From Centroberyx gerrardi (taxonomy: Eukaryota > Chordata > Actinopteri > Beryciformes > Berycidae), in contig NC_136003.1 in NCBI RefSeq assembly GCF_048128805.1, positions 24,757,340-24,821,339 of the forward strand: 64,000 nt of DNA, given 5' to 3'. The position numbers were made by a program, and so were the translations under genes. The stretch's first letter is position 1, and each line of letters begins with the position of its first letter. The notes beneath the pieces are model-generated. The model was not told the origin of the DNA and searched no databases. It saw nothing but the letters and a program-made list of their open reading frames with translations. Shown piece by piece: positions 12,953 through 25,664 of the stretch.

Positions 12953-14129
12953 CCGGTTGTGTATTCATGCAGTGCCGTGTTTTGGGAATGAATGAATCAG
13001 GCCCCAACCAGCAGGGGGCACCATAATTACTAAAAGAATTATTGGAATTGTTCACTATCTTTTAAGAAAATTGTGTATTTTTGATCAAATTGATGACACA
13101 TAAGGTTATGCATCAGTGGCAACTCAAGTAAAACAATTTTGACAGGTCGTGTTCAAGTGAAATCAGTAAAGCAATTCAGAATAGATGCTATAATTTGAGT
13201 CTAGAGGGCAGGTTGGGGGCGTCGGTGACACCTTTAGAAATGATTGCCAAGTCATGCCACTTCCCTGTGAGTGTGTGTGTGTGTATGTGTGGGTGCGTGT
13301 GTGCTAGAGAGATGAAGAGAGAGAGAAAGAGAGAGAGAGAGAGCGTGTGTGTATGTGCACTCACCTGTGTGTGATATGAGATATTTTTTCCATTCCACAA
13401 CTTCATTGCATGTATTGTTATTGCTTTCTCCTTTGAATACGACACATCCCATTAGAAGCAGATTGAATGGGGCTGAGAAAGGCCACTTCATCCTTGCGGG
13501 ACCTGCATCGGCATAGAAAACAGATCTTTTGTGTATCTCGCCCTCTAATCAAAATACAGAGGGAGTAAAAAATAGCTTTTGTCCAAGGTGTCGCCTGCCC
13601 CTGACAAATCTGTATGGTGTCAAACTCTTCCAGTGAAAAGCGAAGCACAACAAGAGACCTTCACTGTGATATATTGCATATTTTCACTCCAAGCAAAGTT
13701 TCTTGGGAGAGCTATCTTTGTTACAGTTAAGTGTTAAATGCCACTGCTGGTTTAATCACCATTATTTCTGTCATGTTTTCTCGGCTACTGCACAGTTCAT
13801 TATTTTCTGTGTGGTCTCTGTTGTAAAAGGTCAGTGGTGACGCTGCTTGACAAGCAAATATAGCTCTGCGGAGCGAGCCGGCAACACAGCGAGGCTGCTC
13901 AGCTGAGCACATGTTGATCAGGGTGAAGGGTTAACGTGTTATTCTTGCGCTGCCACTGCAACGTTATTAAAGCCAGTGAACCTCTTCATCAGCCACGTGG
14001 ACTTAGTATCACTGACTGCATCGCAACCTTTGCCGGATCAATCCTGCTCATCTCATTTGGATGAATCACATCCCTTTATCAAGCAGCCAGTTATACCCAG
14101 TCTAACTTGCATAACCAGGCATGCCATCC

Positions 14130-14375
14130 TTTCCAATCCATAAAGAAATACAGTTTTCCAGTTTTTGGGAGGTTGAGCAATTGGTCAGTTTACACATTGA
14201 GATGGAGAAGTGATAGACACCAAAATCATCTGTGTGTCCATGGTAGATTGCTCACTCCGATGCTACATGCTAACACTTTAGCATGCACTATGTTGAGTGA
14301 TAGTAGGCAACTAGCATTGCCCCAAAAGTGAGAAAATGACAACTTTTCAGCGACTCTAAACTAAATGGTAAGTAA
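14130..14375 (+). repeat. Dispersed repeat, copy 1 (inverted partner at 16475-16700)
   Basis: The sequence around 14255-14312 (ACATGCTAACACTTTAGCAT, then ACTATGTTGAGTGATAG) matches the reverse complement of 16530-16580 with few differences, and similarity extends to CACCAAAATCATC and ATTGGTCA on one side. The two copies face each other 2.1 kb apart around a LINE fragment. Confidence 0.65.
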
Positions 14376-15509
14376 TCTTAAGCCGTCTTTACCCAGACTA
14401 TTTATACCAGGTTATTGGTAGATCATGCAAATGCCATGGTAACCATGGTAACCATGCCACAAGCGTTCCATCACCTGTGCATAAGGTGCATGTGGAAGTT
14501 GGGCCAAAGTTCCTTAAGGTTGGTTCACTCGGGCGCCATCTTGGTAACGCCCCCCGGGGCAGGAAGTTCATGACTTTATATGTAAAGTTCTGACATAGCC
14601 TATATACAATCATTTACATTACATATTTATGAAAACCACTGAATTGTTAACAACATGAAGTGTTAAATTATTATATATCTTATATCTTATATATCTGAGA
14701 ATATCATGTTAATAAATCATTTCAAATGTATCAATAAAACAGTTGCTGGCAGAGACGGTTGATGTTGTCCCCAACCTGTGTGAGTTGTCATAAATAACAT
14801 ATTGTAGTTCTGCTGTGAAACCTGAAAGTATGACTGGTGGATTTTCTTTATAATATGCACACAAAGACTGGCCACTTTCGCTGACGACACATTTTACGTT
14901 GTCGGCACCACCGTCTTTAACGTTTGAAATAGTTTCAAATATAAACCGGGCTACATCAGCTATATTGAGAGTGAATGACATTCATTTTTTTTTTATTTCA
15001 TGGATCTACTGACCATATAATAAAAAAAACATTATTACACACCTTTGTTGAATATTCAATTCTGATTGGCCAATGTACGTATCACTTCTGAGTAGCAGAC
15101 CCATAGAGATTGAGCCGTTCAGTCTCTATGTGCAGACTGCTGTTTCACATCTAATCACATCATTCTGCAGTAAAGAAGTCTGGTCAGTTTAGCTTATTTC
15201 ACATCAAATTAAATAGTAACACTTTGTGGCAAAAAGACGTTATTCCTTGGTTACTGCAGACAAACACTCGGCTAACCGAGTGTTTTTTTAAAACATTACT
15301 TGTAATTTATTCAAAAAGTGCAAACTTTTGATTGTTGGTTAGAGGCTTAACAGAAATCTTACTGGATTTGTTTAGGTTGCCATGGTTACAGGATGCTAGC
15401 TACAGACATTTCTATTGCAGTCCTGCTGAACGGAAGCTTGTAGATTACTTTAGCTTGTAATGAAATCATTTTAAATGAATATTTTGTGTCAAATGATTGT
15501 CTTTGGTAA

Positions 15510-15965
15510 GTAGCTGTGTAATAAGCAGGATAATGTACAGGGAGACGGCCATTTTGACACCGAAGTGCTTCTGCTGACATATAAATCGTTACACGGGCTC
15601 GCACCATCATATTTATCAATGTCCCTTACATACCCCCTCATGCCCTCTGATTGTAGAACACATCTTACTGTCGCGAGAGTCAAGTAAAATCATCAGGCAG
15701 CAGAGTGTTTTCCTACCTCTTCCCTATCTTTGGAACCAACTTTCTCTGGAAATGAGCAAATCCAAACTCAAAACTACCTCTTCTCACCGTACGACCAGCC
15801 CTCGCCCTGTTAGTTCAGGACCAACACAGTTTCTCCTCTTACTTAGGAAGCATTAACATAAGAACCGGCTGTTGGTGTCTTGGCCTGTCTGCGTCGTTAC
15901 ACTCACTGCCTGTCTGCTGTCTGTATGAGTGTGTATGTGACTGAATATGTCTGCTCCGAGTGTGG

Positions 15966-16007
<42 letters not shown>

Positions 16008-16386
16008 CTGTCTGTTTATCTTTCCTCTCTTTCAGACACCTGTTGCACACAATGTTTTTCCCTGGCAGTGGATGTGGCCGCTGCCCCGAGCTGACTGAAG
16101 TCTTTCTGCCTCATCATGTTCCTCTTTGTGTTATTTGCTTTGTTGCCTCATTTTCATTGTCCATGTCATTGTCCATGTCACTGTCCATGATATTGTTTTG
16201 TCCTATTGCACCTATTGCACGCTTTTTCTTGGGAGTTTTTTGTTGTTGTTATTGTTGCTTTATTGTATTGCATCATTTTGTTTTGTGATTGATTGTTGAT
16301 CGGTTAGATCTAGCTAGGCTCATTCTCTGTGAAGTTCTTTGAGGCATGATTTGTGATGAAGGGCTATATAAATAAATAAACTTGAC
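15510..16386 (+). mobile_element. 5'-truncated L2-like LINE
   Basis: Bases 15570-15840 on the plus strand encode a decayed reverse-transcriptase C-terminal tail: a LLLTYKSLHGLAPSYLSM block, then LTVARVKS and LPLPYLWNQLSLEM. This is the typical end of L2/CR1-like ORF2 in fish. The element ends with GAAGTTCTTTGAGGCATGAT and GGGCTATATAAATAAATAAA, the typical L2 3' tail. A GT microsatellite (15962-16007) has grown inside it. Truncated and not active. Confidence 0.75.
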
Positions 16387-16474
16387 TCATTGTTGCAAAA
16401 TAAACCCTTTCAGCATGATAAAGTCTTAATAAAGTCTTGTGTAATGACTGGTTTGCTGTAAATTATCCCTTACC

Positions 16475-16700
16475 TTACAGCTTTTTATTACTAAAAGGTC
16501 AGTCTTTTTATTCTTTTTACTAATGCTAGTCACCTGCTATCACTCAACATAGTGGATGCTACAGTGTTAGCATGGAGCACCGGAGCGAATGATCTACCGG
16601 GGACACATGGATGATTTTGGTGGCTATGTTCACTTAATCACTTGATCACTTAATAGGTACATTGACCAATCTCCCAAACAAAAACCTTGGTGTATTCCTT
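16475..16700 (-). repeat. Dispersed repeat, copy 2 (inverted partner at 14130-14375)
   Basis: Reverse complement of the repeat at 14130-14375. The core 16530-16580 matches with only a few mismatches, and ATGATTTTGGTG followed by GACCAAT extends the match. Confidence 0.65.
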
Positions 16701-17203
16701 TAATCCTCATTTAGGGATTGAGGTATGACAGATCTGTTGTATACGTGATTGAGCTGTGTGATTCCTTCTCAAGCTTTTTTCTTATTAACCATCAAAAAGT
16801 ATATCGCAATTGTTGTCATCAGATCTGCCGTCACCAGTGTTTTCAGGGTTAGTGAGATTTATCCCTCAAACATCACATTGTGCTGGTCTCTCCTCTCCTC
16901 TCCTCTCTCCTTCCCCTCCATCAAACTGAGTTCTCATGTAACGAGTTAAGAACTGAACAATTTACTACCTCTCTCCTTCTAAAAATAGGACGCATGCTCG
17001 CTTGTTCCTAACCAGCATTCACCTGTACATGAGAAGAATGCCAGAACAATTATGTGTTGTTTTTTGTTGTGTTTTTTTTTTTTCTCTCTAGAAGATTAGA
17101 TAAAGCCTACAAGTAAATCCAAGGCTCACGAAGAGCTGCTGTCTTTTATTCCAACAGAAGTTCTGTTCTGGGTCTCACTGTCCATCAAAAGGATTGTTTT
17201 CAT

Positions 17204-17520
17204 AAAAGTGGATAACTTAGCCTGACCTCTTGTCTCCTTTCTATATAAAAGCTGGAACAAATGGCACACTGTTTATATTCAGGGTTTAACTGTTAAGTGT
17301 GATTTTGCAGCGCAATTTGACTGTGGCAGTTTTTTAATTATATTCATATTAAGGTGGAAATAAATGTTTTCAGTGTAATGTCTTTAGCGTCAAAAGGAAT
17401 CATTCTATTGAAGCCAAATCTGCACCCATGTAGTGTGTGAGTATTCATATATGGTTTCATCTTAATTATTCCCTCAGGTTCTCAGCATCAATAAAGGCAA
17501 TGTGCATCAACTTTGAAGGG
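17204..17520. repeat. 300-bp module, copy 1
   Basis: It starts at AAAGTGGATAACTTAG and contains a TATA-box-like TATATAAAAGCTGGAA, then TTTATATTCAGGGTTTAACT and GTGATTTTGCAG. It ends with a TCTTAATTATTCCCTCAGG block. A second copy is at 18505-18815 in the same orientation. No open frame and no transposon ends were seen. What it is remains unknown. Confidence 0.7.
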
Positions 17521-18504
17521 GTTTTATTGGTCACCATGTCAACACATTCAAATACTCATCTTTCATAGTCATGTATTGTAAGTTGTCCGAAATAGAGTTG
17601 CTGTATGTTAGAGATATGATCTGTCAATACATGTTTATCTGATTGTTATGATGTAAAGAAATAAATGTGTCCATGAGTTGCTTTGTTTTTTTGTTTTTTT
17701 TCTCTGAAACACTTTTTGGATGATGAAGGAAGCTGAAAGTGTGTGCATTAGTGTACGTGTGCATGGTGAATGAGCACATGTGTGAATGCATGGGTGTGTT
17801 TGTAAGGATGGATTCATCTACCCGAGCTCTCCTAACAAGTCCTGAAATAATAATGAGAACATCGGTTGCTTCTGAGTGGGGCACATGAGAAAGAGAGAAC
17901 GGGGGGGTGGGGAGGAGGGAGAAATAGAGAAGAAATAGAAGAGAAATTGAACCAAAACGCTGAGCTAGATACAGTGGATACCTAATGTCTGACACCCAGA
18001 ATGAAACTTTGTGTGGGTTTTTCTGTCGGGAATAAGACTAGTTTGGAAAGTTTGGGAGAAAAGAAAAAGGGGTGTGTGCCGAGACCAAGGAGCAGGAGCA
18101 GTAATGATATCTGCAGCTTCTCAGTTCATGGACGTCCCTGTATGTCCGCCTTGTGTGAAATCCCTCAAAAGCCAGTCTGCACCGAGTTGCTGCAGCTTCT
18201 CTCCTTCCTCTCTATCCGCTCTCATGCTCATATTCACGCGCACGCATACGCACTCTCTTTCACACTCTTATTAGTCTCTCTCTTTCTCTCTCTTTCACAC
18301 ATACACACAGACTTTCTGATGGAACAAAAGTGGTAGAACGTGAACCTCTCTGGATCCCATACTTAAGCCCTTAAGGTGCAGCGGGGGCCGCTGGGAAGTG
18401 AAGTGGTCAGAATGAGTCTGAGGGGTTCTTGATTGCGGTCGGCCGGTCCTCCGAGAGATCAGATTAAATGCTGTGAACCCAATATGAGCTCAGTCTGTTG
18501 GCCT

Positions 18505-18815
18505 AAAGATGGATAACTTAGACTGGCCTCTCGTCGCCTCTCTGTATAAAAGCTGGAATAAACGGCACACAGTTTATATTCAGGGTTTAACTGTTAAATG
18601 TGATTTTGCAGTGTGGTTTTACTGTTGCAGATGTTTTATTTATATTCATTTTAACCTGGAAATATATAGAAATATTATTTTTCTGTAGAATTCCATTAAT
18701 GTTGATGGAAATGTAAAGGTACACTCACTACAGAGTGTGTGTATTCACTTAATGCTTTTATCTTAATTGTCCTTTGAGGTGCAAAAGTAAAGACAATGGA
18801 TTTACTTTGCCTCGG
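18505..18815. repeat. 300-bp module, copy 2
   Basis: Direct copy of the module at 17204-17520, keeping GATGGATAACTTAG, TGTATAAAAGCTGGAA, TTTATATTCAGGGTTTAACT, TGTGATTTTGCAG and a TCTTAATTGTCCTTTGAGG block, with substitutions throughout and a few indels. Confidence 0.7.
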
Positions 18816-19885
18816 ATCAGATCCAAAGGCAGAGAGGATCAGAGTATTCTCCTATATGAGAATGTGGTAAAAAGTAGGAAACATTTCACATGTCTGTGCT
18901 GATCTGATTTGAATTGCATTTAAAAAGTAACTGCTTCTTTGGAGATTATTACAGCTCTGAATCTGTGGAAACGTAAGTTTAAAAACATATAAACAATAAA
19001 AGAAAATGTTACATGTGGTTGCAAATGTGATTTTCTGCTAATCAAAAGGATTTAAACGACAAACATTTTTACTATGATACCAGTGTCGATGTTGTATTAA
19101 TTAACAGATGACAAAAGGTTAATATGACCATTTACATTTTTTAATATCATGCTGCACTTTTTTCAAGTTCTCTTGGTACAAAAAAAATCATGCAGCATTA
19201 GTGATTTCAAAAGTGCAAAACGGGTCCAAAGATCACCTTACAGACCAAGTAGCGAGCATGCTGAACAGGACCAGAATCACTCCATGAAGCAATGATGGAG
19301 TTGGTTGAAAAACGTGCAAGATTCCAGCACTCTGAGTGGATTTGCCCTACATGCCACCAAGAAAACCAGACCAAGAAAAATACACTTTGTATAGAGAATA
19401 CCCACAAATCCATCACGTCCATAGAGAACACGGGCAGACGTGGAACTGGAACAACTCATGATCATGCGTTTTGACAGTTTCAAACTTTAAAGCATTAACA
19501 ATCATTTTAAATTTACCAAAAAAATAATTTGAGGTAACAGCTTGTAAACATTTTCGTCACTTTGTTCAAGTTGGCAATAACAAATTCATTCAAAAGATTC
19601 AACAGATCGGCCCACGTGTAAACAATTGCTGGTCCTTTACGCACAAACTTTACGCACAAACACTGGTCGTTTGACCACTATGTTGTAGGCTAGTCATTTT
19701 TCGGAAGGAAATGTCAAGTTTTTGCATATCTTCTTTCCTCACCGGCACACAGAGGGAGCGTCTTTGATAGGTACATGCAGATGCAGATGTTGGCCTGCGG
19801 TTGGAAAGGTAAATGTACCAGATCTCCACCCGGATCTCCACCCGGATCTCCACTCCAGATCTCCATAGTACCAGATCTCCGCGGT

Positions 19886-20395
<510 letters not shown>

Positions 20396-20799
20396 TTAAG
20401 CCAGCCTCGATCTTGTTTTGCCACTGTTTTGCTGTGCGTAAAGCCTATAGCCACATCACCGAACTGTTTTTATTTTTGATTTTTGATTTTTTTTTTGCAG
20501 TCAACTTCGCATCTGATGCAAGCAAAAGTAAGTTTATTCAACTCAAAGTCCACGGTCTTTGGCTTTTAGTGAGTCTCCTTAGACAGCGCAGAAGGTGCCA
20601 AAACGTGCCTCCATCCGGTGTAATAAGAGACAGTCCCCGCGCGCCTGTGCTCGCCTGTGTGCGCTTCCTTTGTGCCAAGTCTCTGGTGCGTTTTAAAGTG
20701 ATGATGAGTTCCCTGTGGACCACACCACCGCTGCTCGCCAGGGGAGGTATAGTCAGGTGGCTTCAGATAATGTACTTGCTCTTAATAGTGCGACTTACA

Positions 20800-21035
20800 C
20801 ACTGCAAAAAAAAAACTCTCTATTTTGACAAGTCTTACTGGTATTGAGTCTAAAAATCTTATTTTTCTTGAAATAAGTGGAACAATCTGCCAGTGGGGTG
20901 AGATAATTTCATGTAGTAAGATTTTTTTTTATTCAAGTGATACTATCTTGATACGAGTGGAGTGATCTGCCTCATTCTCTTCAAGATATTGACAAGATAT
21001 TATTTCTAAAGAAAATCCCTCAAAAAAGTTCATCT
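20800..21035. repeat. MITE copy B of the CACTGCAAAAA family
   Basis: It begins CACTGCAAAAAAAAA and carries the family motifs GAGTCTAAAAATCTTA, GTGAGATAATTTCA, ATCTTGATACGAGTGGAGTG and ATCTGCC. It is located about 600 bp upstream of rprml. Confidence 0.65.
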
Positions 21036-21447
21036 GCATTGTGAACAAATAAAATTACCTCACCTACCACGCAGGTTTTTTCAGCTGCTTAAGAATGACT
21101 TTCAGAAACCCAAGCACTGCTAATTTATACACATCAATAATGCCGTAAAGCATCACCAATATCGATTCAGTTTAGTTTACACACAGTCACGGAGCATTGT
21201 GGAAGAAATGAGTCAACTTCTGGTAGGGTTCATGTCAGTTAGACGTTTAAATGAAACCCAGCTTCTCATAAGGGAAAAATCTGTTTAAAACCTCTTAAAA
21301 CTTGAAAACATCCATTGCAATTAGAATAGAATTAGTATGGGTATAACATTAATATCTGAATAACAAACTGAAAAACTAAATAAACTATGAGAGGGTATTT
21401 ATAGAGTTTGACGGTTTCTCAGGAAACTGTCACAGTGATTTTGACGT

Positions 21448-21454
<7 letters not shown>

Positions 21455-21512
<58 letters not shown>
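21455..21512. repeat. (GA)n microsatellite
   Basis: About 28 GA units with one GC interruption near the right end. Confidence 0.95.
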
Positions 21513-21513
<1 letters not shown>

Positions 21514-21589
21514 GCGCGGAGAGCTATAACTTAGAGATGAAGACATGAATTAATAAACTATGATTGAACCATGGCAAATATTTATCAGA

Positions 21590-21830
21590 AATATTGGCTC
21601 CCCTGCTTTCACTGCGGCTGGTGTTTCCTCTCCTAGGCGGCGGCTGAAATTAAGCCCCTGAACAGCAGCCAGCTCTCTGCTTTATTGGAATGCGTTATTC
21701 AAATATGCCTTTATCTCTCAAGTGCGCTCAATAACTATTGCAGCTGCATTGGGCACCACGCACCTTGCCGAGGCTGAAATCTACCTAATATACCATCTGA
21801 TGAATTAGAAATTAACTCAGGGCTGGCAAC
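21590..21830. promoter_or_regulatory. Candidate conserved non-coding element
   Basis: A repeat-free block with ATTCAAATATGC (octamer/POU-like), TCAATAACTATTG, a GAATTAGAAATTAACT homeodomain-type cluster and GC-balanced flanks. It resembles neural or developmental enhancers. Inference only. Confidence 0.25.
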
Positions 21831-23159
21831 TTAAGTTTTCAATCCGTAGAGATGTTTTTGAAAATGCTACTCCAGGTAAATAGATGCAAGCTGTTGCTCG
21901 TACCCATGACTCTCATTATCAGTTCCTCTCATAACCATCAACAGTCTTCTTCTATTCCCATGTTAATGTTATTATCTTTCACACCACTAACCTCCTTCTC
22001 CATGCAAAATGTGAGGTTTCATTCTCTGAGGTCATTATTAACGAATGGGAAGCTCTTAATTGTGCGTAAAACTTTGCACTCCTATTAGTTATAGTGAGTC
22101 ATCTCTCTTTTTGAACAGTTTATTAAGTTAACAGGAGGGGGCTTATTACTTGAAATGTATTTGTTTTAACCTCCAGTGCCCAATACTAGCGAAGGACCAT
22201 TAAACAAGAACCCTTCATCTGTGTGTATCCATAAACCAACAAATTAGTTCAATAAATAGTGGTCAGTTTTGGGTGAATTGCCCCAAAAAAGTTATCTTTC
22301 CTAACGGCAGGTGACCAGTCATCACTTAGTGTTAACTGATATTTGAAAGTAGTCTGTTATTTATTTTTAGATTATTTCTGGTACCTGAGTCCCTTGCAGG
22401 AGGTAAATGTTTTAGCTGAGATCCATCCAAACGCCAGGCTCATTTGTAGATTCTGTTTTGTCATGTTTATTTATGTTGGGTCTGTTGCACTCCACTCGCC
22501 CCTGGTTGTAGTGTTGCCTTCCAGACAGAAAGCTCAGGCATTCAGGACAAAGACGAAAAAAGATGCTGCACTATTCTCCCTTTTCTTCTGATGACTATAA
22601 GTAGATTCCCAATAGACTGACAGATCTAATAGATAGAGGGATCTCCAACATCCAGATTGATAGGCATTGCAGAGACAGTTGCCAGCAGGTGTGACAGTTA
22701 CCCATAAGGCCACAGTGTGCTGTAGGAAAATCATCTGACAGGACAGTCAGATGTCATTTTCAACTATCCTACACTCTTTCAAATTGTAAAATCAGTTTTC
22801 CACATTTCTAACTTTCTAAACATAATTGTGTGAAGTTGAAACTGAAATCCCTGAAAAGTGGTACTTTAACCAAATTAGAAACTATTAAACTATTAAAAAG
22901 TATTCTCGGCTGCGATTTAATATTTATAATCTAATTACATCCCCAAAGGATTACAGTTGCAGTAACTTTCCAATACTGATAATATAATTACACTTTAATA
23001 TACTGTATATACTGTATATATATATATGTCTTTTTCCTCTTTTTGCTTCATATACCTCACAGTTTATTGTATTCATATGTAGGCCTATATGAAATGGGAC
23101 CACTGCAGTGATGAACTTCAACAGGTTTATACAAAACTGCATTTGACGTTTTGAAAATA

Positions 23160-23500
23160 CTCCCCAAGACTTGTCAGCAGAGCCGTCAGCTTAATCTGCT
23201 GTTTGTCTAAAAACAAAGGCCATGAAATTCAATTTGGGATGCTCCTGATGTCTGGGTAAGCAGCTTTCAGCCTCCAGCTGACAAGCATGTGTACAAACAA
23301 TGATTAGCTCTGTGTACAAATACCTTTCATAAGCCTGGGAGGTGGTTTATTCTCACATCATTTATTAATGGCTGATAACAGCAAGAAGTGTTTCATGTCC
23401 AATAAGACCAAATAATCTTATTAGCTTTTGGATTTGGTAGCCGCAAATTAATTTGCAGTATGTAAATCAGTGCTGTGCCATTTCGTTCTGTTCTTCTATT
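23160..23500. promoter_or_regulatory. Candidate conserved non-coding element
   Basis: A repeat-free block rich in motifs such as AACAAAGGCCATG (SOX-like), ACAATGATTAGC, TTTATTAATGGC, GCAAATTAATTTGC (a perfect 14-base palindrome with a homeodomain core) and TATGTAAATCAG. Composition and motif density suggest an enhancer between rprml and itgb3. Inference only. Confidence 0.3.
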
Positions 23501-24794
23501 TTTCAGTCCAACGTGATTAGGGAAAGTAGCATGTACTTAAACCTCATCCTTCTGTCAATACATAAAGCCTCTGCACAGTAACAGTAAAAAAAAAAGCTAA
23601 CAGTGACTGTTTTTTGAGGCTTTAAACTACAGAATTTCAAAGACACCACAAGCCAGAAGTCTTTGTTTGCAAAGTGAAGCTAGAGGAATCTTCAATGAAC
23701 ACGTTACTGCTTTGAACTCCAAAATATCATGTAGCAGCTTCACTTTGAGTTCAGCTTCCCTTCTCAGAGTTTTTGCTCCTTCGTTTAAATTCTTCATAAA
23801 CTAAACTGTGTGTGTGAGGGTGACATCTGTTGCTGATTTAGAACTTTACACTCTTTCGGAGCATCACACACACACAGGATCTCCATTTACCGTGAATGCG
23901 TCACATTTCATTGATCGTGCTGGTGTGGGGCAGAGAGAGGTTTCTAACCGTTGCCTATTATTGGTCCAACTGCATATGAAGATACATTCATATGAGGATA
24001 CATACAGACATGAACGTGTGTCTCTGACTTGTTCCTAAGCAACAGTAGACCTGTGAGCCTAGTGACAGATGGTTGGTGAAGTTATTTTGGTTTGGAGGAG
24101 AAGGAGGGAGGGAGTGATGAGGTGCCTGGACGGAGGAGAGGGGAAAACGTTTCCACTTAACATGAGGGAATTGGCAGCCTAGCAACACAAACTAAGTGAA
24201 GACATCCCTAGCAACAAGGAGGTGGTGTTTGGCCCCACCCACCCCGCATCCCTCATCCCTCATCCCTACATCCACTTTATTCAAGGGGCTTCCACAGGGC
24301 CGGACATCACTTTCCACGCAGAATGTTCACACCCTTCAACCCCCTCCATCCCGCTAGCAACAGACTTCCTCAGAACTTTCTCCCTTTCAATTAGATTCCT
24401 CCTGAAGTCGCCTCGTTATTAGACGATCAAAGCGCAGTGCGTAAAAAGGGGTGTGTTCCTGTGTGTGTGTGTGCACAAATCAAATGGCACAAATCAACAT
24501 AATGGGGGAAATTACAAGGAGAGTAAGTAATAAAAGAAGTGCGTATCTGAGAGTGAGAGAGTGTTTTGGATGATAAGGATCCTGAGAGAAAGAGAGAAAG
24601 AGCAGGAGGCCATGTTTTGATCTTAAGGGGTTTGCCACCTGTGGGACTGTTAATCACACACAGGTAAATACAGTCATTAATTACACACGGATACAGATTG
24701 CAGAGTGGTGCCCCACATCAACCCCACACCAAGCAACCATCAGTCATTAAAGTTATTTCAAGGAGATAATGACTTCATTGCAGGAGGATAGTAG

Positions 24795-24835
<41 letters not shown>

Positions 24836-25643
24836 CCATGGACACTTACTGTGGCCAATCTGTTTGAATGCATGGTGAAAATCTGTTTGTCTGAGATGCA
24901 CATTATGGATTTCATGCAGCTAATTGAAGGAATTTCTGTTCCGTCTTCCAGTGCAGATGTCTCACACGCTCCGCCAGCCGCTACCCACTAACCTCCTTTA
25001 CATTTAGACTCAACTACACATCTCAGCGATAGTCTGCCATCATCTCGCTCCCTCCTTATTCCCTACATTCAGCCAGTTTGTCTTATTAGCCTTGTTCATC
25101 TTGTCTTCCTTATGTTTAACAGCAGGCTCCATGAGACAGCCCGCGGTGCCAAAGTCTCGATGTACTTCATAAAAAAAAAAATAAAAAAAACAGTGAGAAC
25201 AAAAATTGCTCTCTCTCGCAACCTTTCCATTCCTCCATCCCTCTTGTCTCTTCGGTTTGCGAGTTTCTCACTTCCACCGCACAGAAGCTGTCGTCCCCCG
25301 GAGAGGGAACTGTAAGCTCAGATCCAGAGGAGGCAGGTCAGATGGCAAAGCGTCACAACACAAATAACGCGTTGTCCCACGTCAGCGACACCGGGGCACA
25401 TTTCATAAGGCAGCCAACCCTTTACCTGAGGAAAAACTCATATCCCCACTTGACCCTCTCGCCCACCAGTTAAACCCGGCCAAGCAGGAAAGGGTATAAG
25501 CCGGTTGTGGTTATCCAAACACTGATTTTGTCTGGGAGCGGTTGCGTTTTGATATTGGCTCTCGGTGATTGCATTCTCAGACTCAGTGAAAAGCTTAAAG
25601 GCCCCCGGATAGATCTGTGACACAGGTCAGGACCCCTCCATCC

Positions 25644-25664
25644 CCCCCCCCCCCCCCCCCCCCG
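25644..25664. repeat. Poly-C run
   Basis: About 21 consecutive C. Length is likely to vary and may be imprecise in the assembly. Confidence 0.9.

Larger units (their letters stand above)
6786..19885. other. 13-kb gene-free spacer between prr29 and rprml
   Basis: No splice-bounded or long open reading frame with recognisable protein similarity was found. The spacer holds many microsatellites, a MITE (7850-8200), two LINE fragments (about 9920-10175 and 15510-16386), an inverted pair of dispersed repeats (14130-14375 and 16475-16700), a duplicated 300-bp module (17204-17520 and 18505-18815), and several GC-balanced blocks that look like conserved non-coding sequence. Longer open frames here, such as the 180-codon minus frame at 12513-13055, are driven by CA/GT repeats. 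Confidence 0.6.

Noticed and set aside
12513-13055. 180-codon minus-strand open frame
   Set aside because: It runs through three CA/GT repeats and has His/Thr low complexity. No splice sites or family resemblance.
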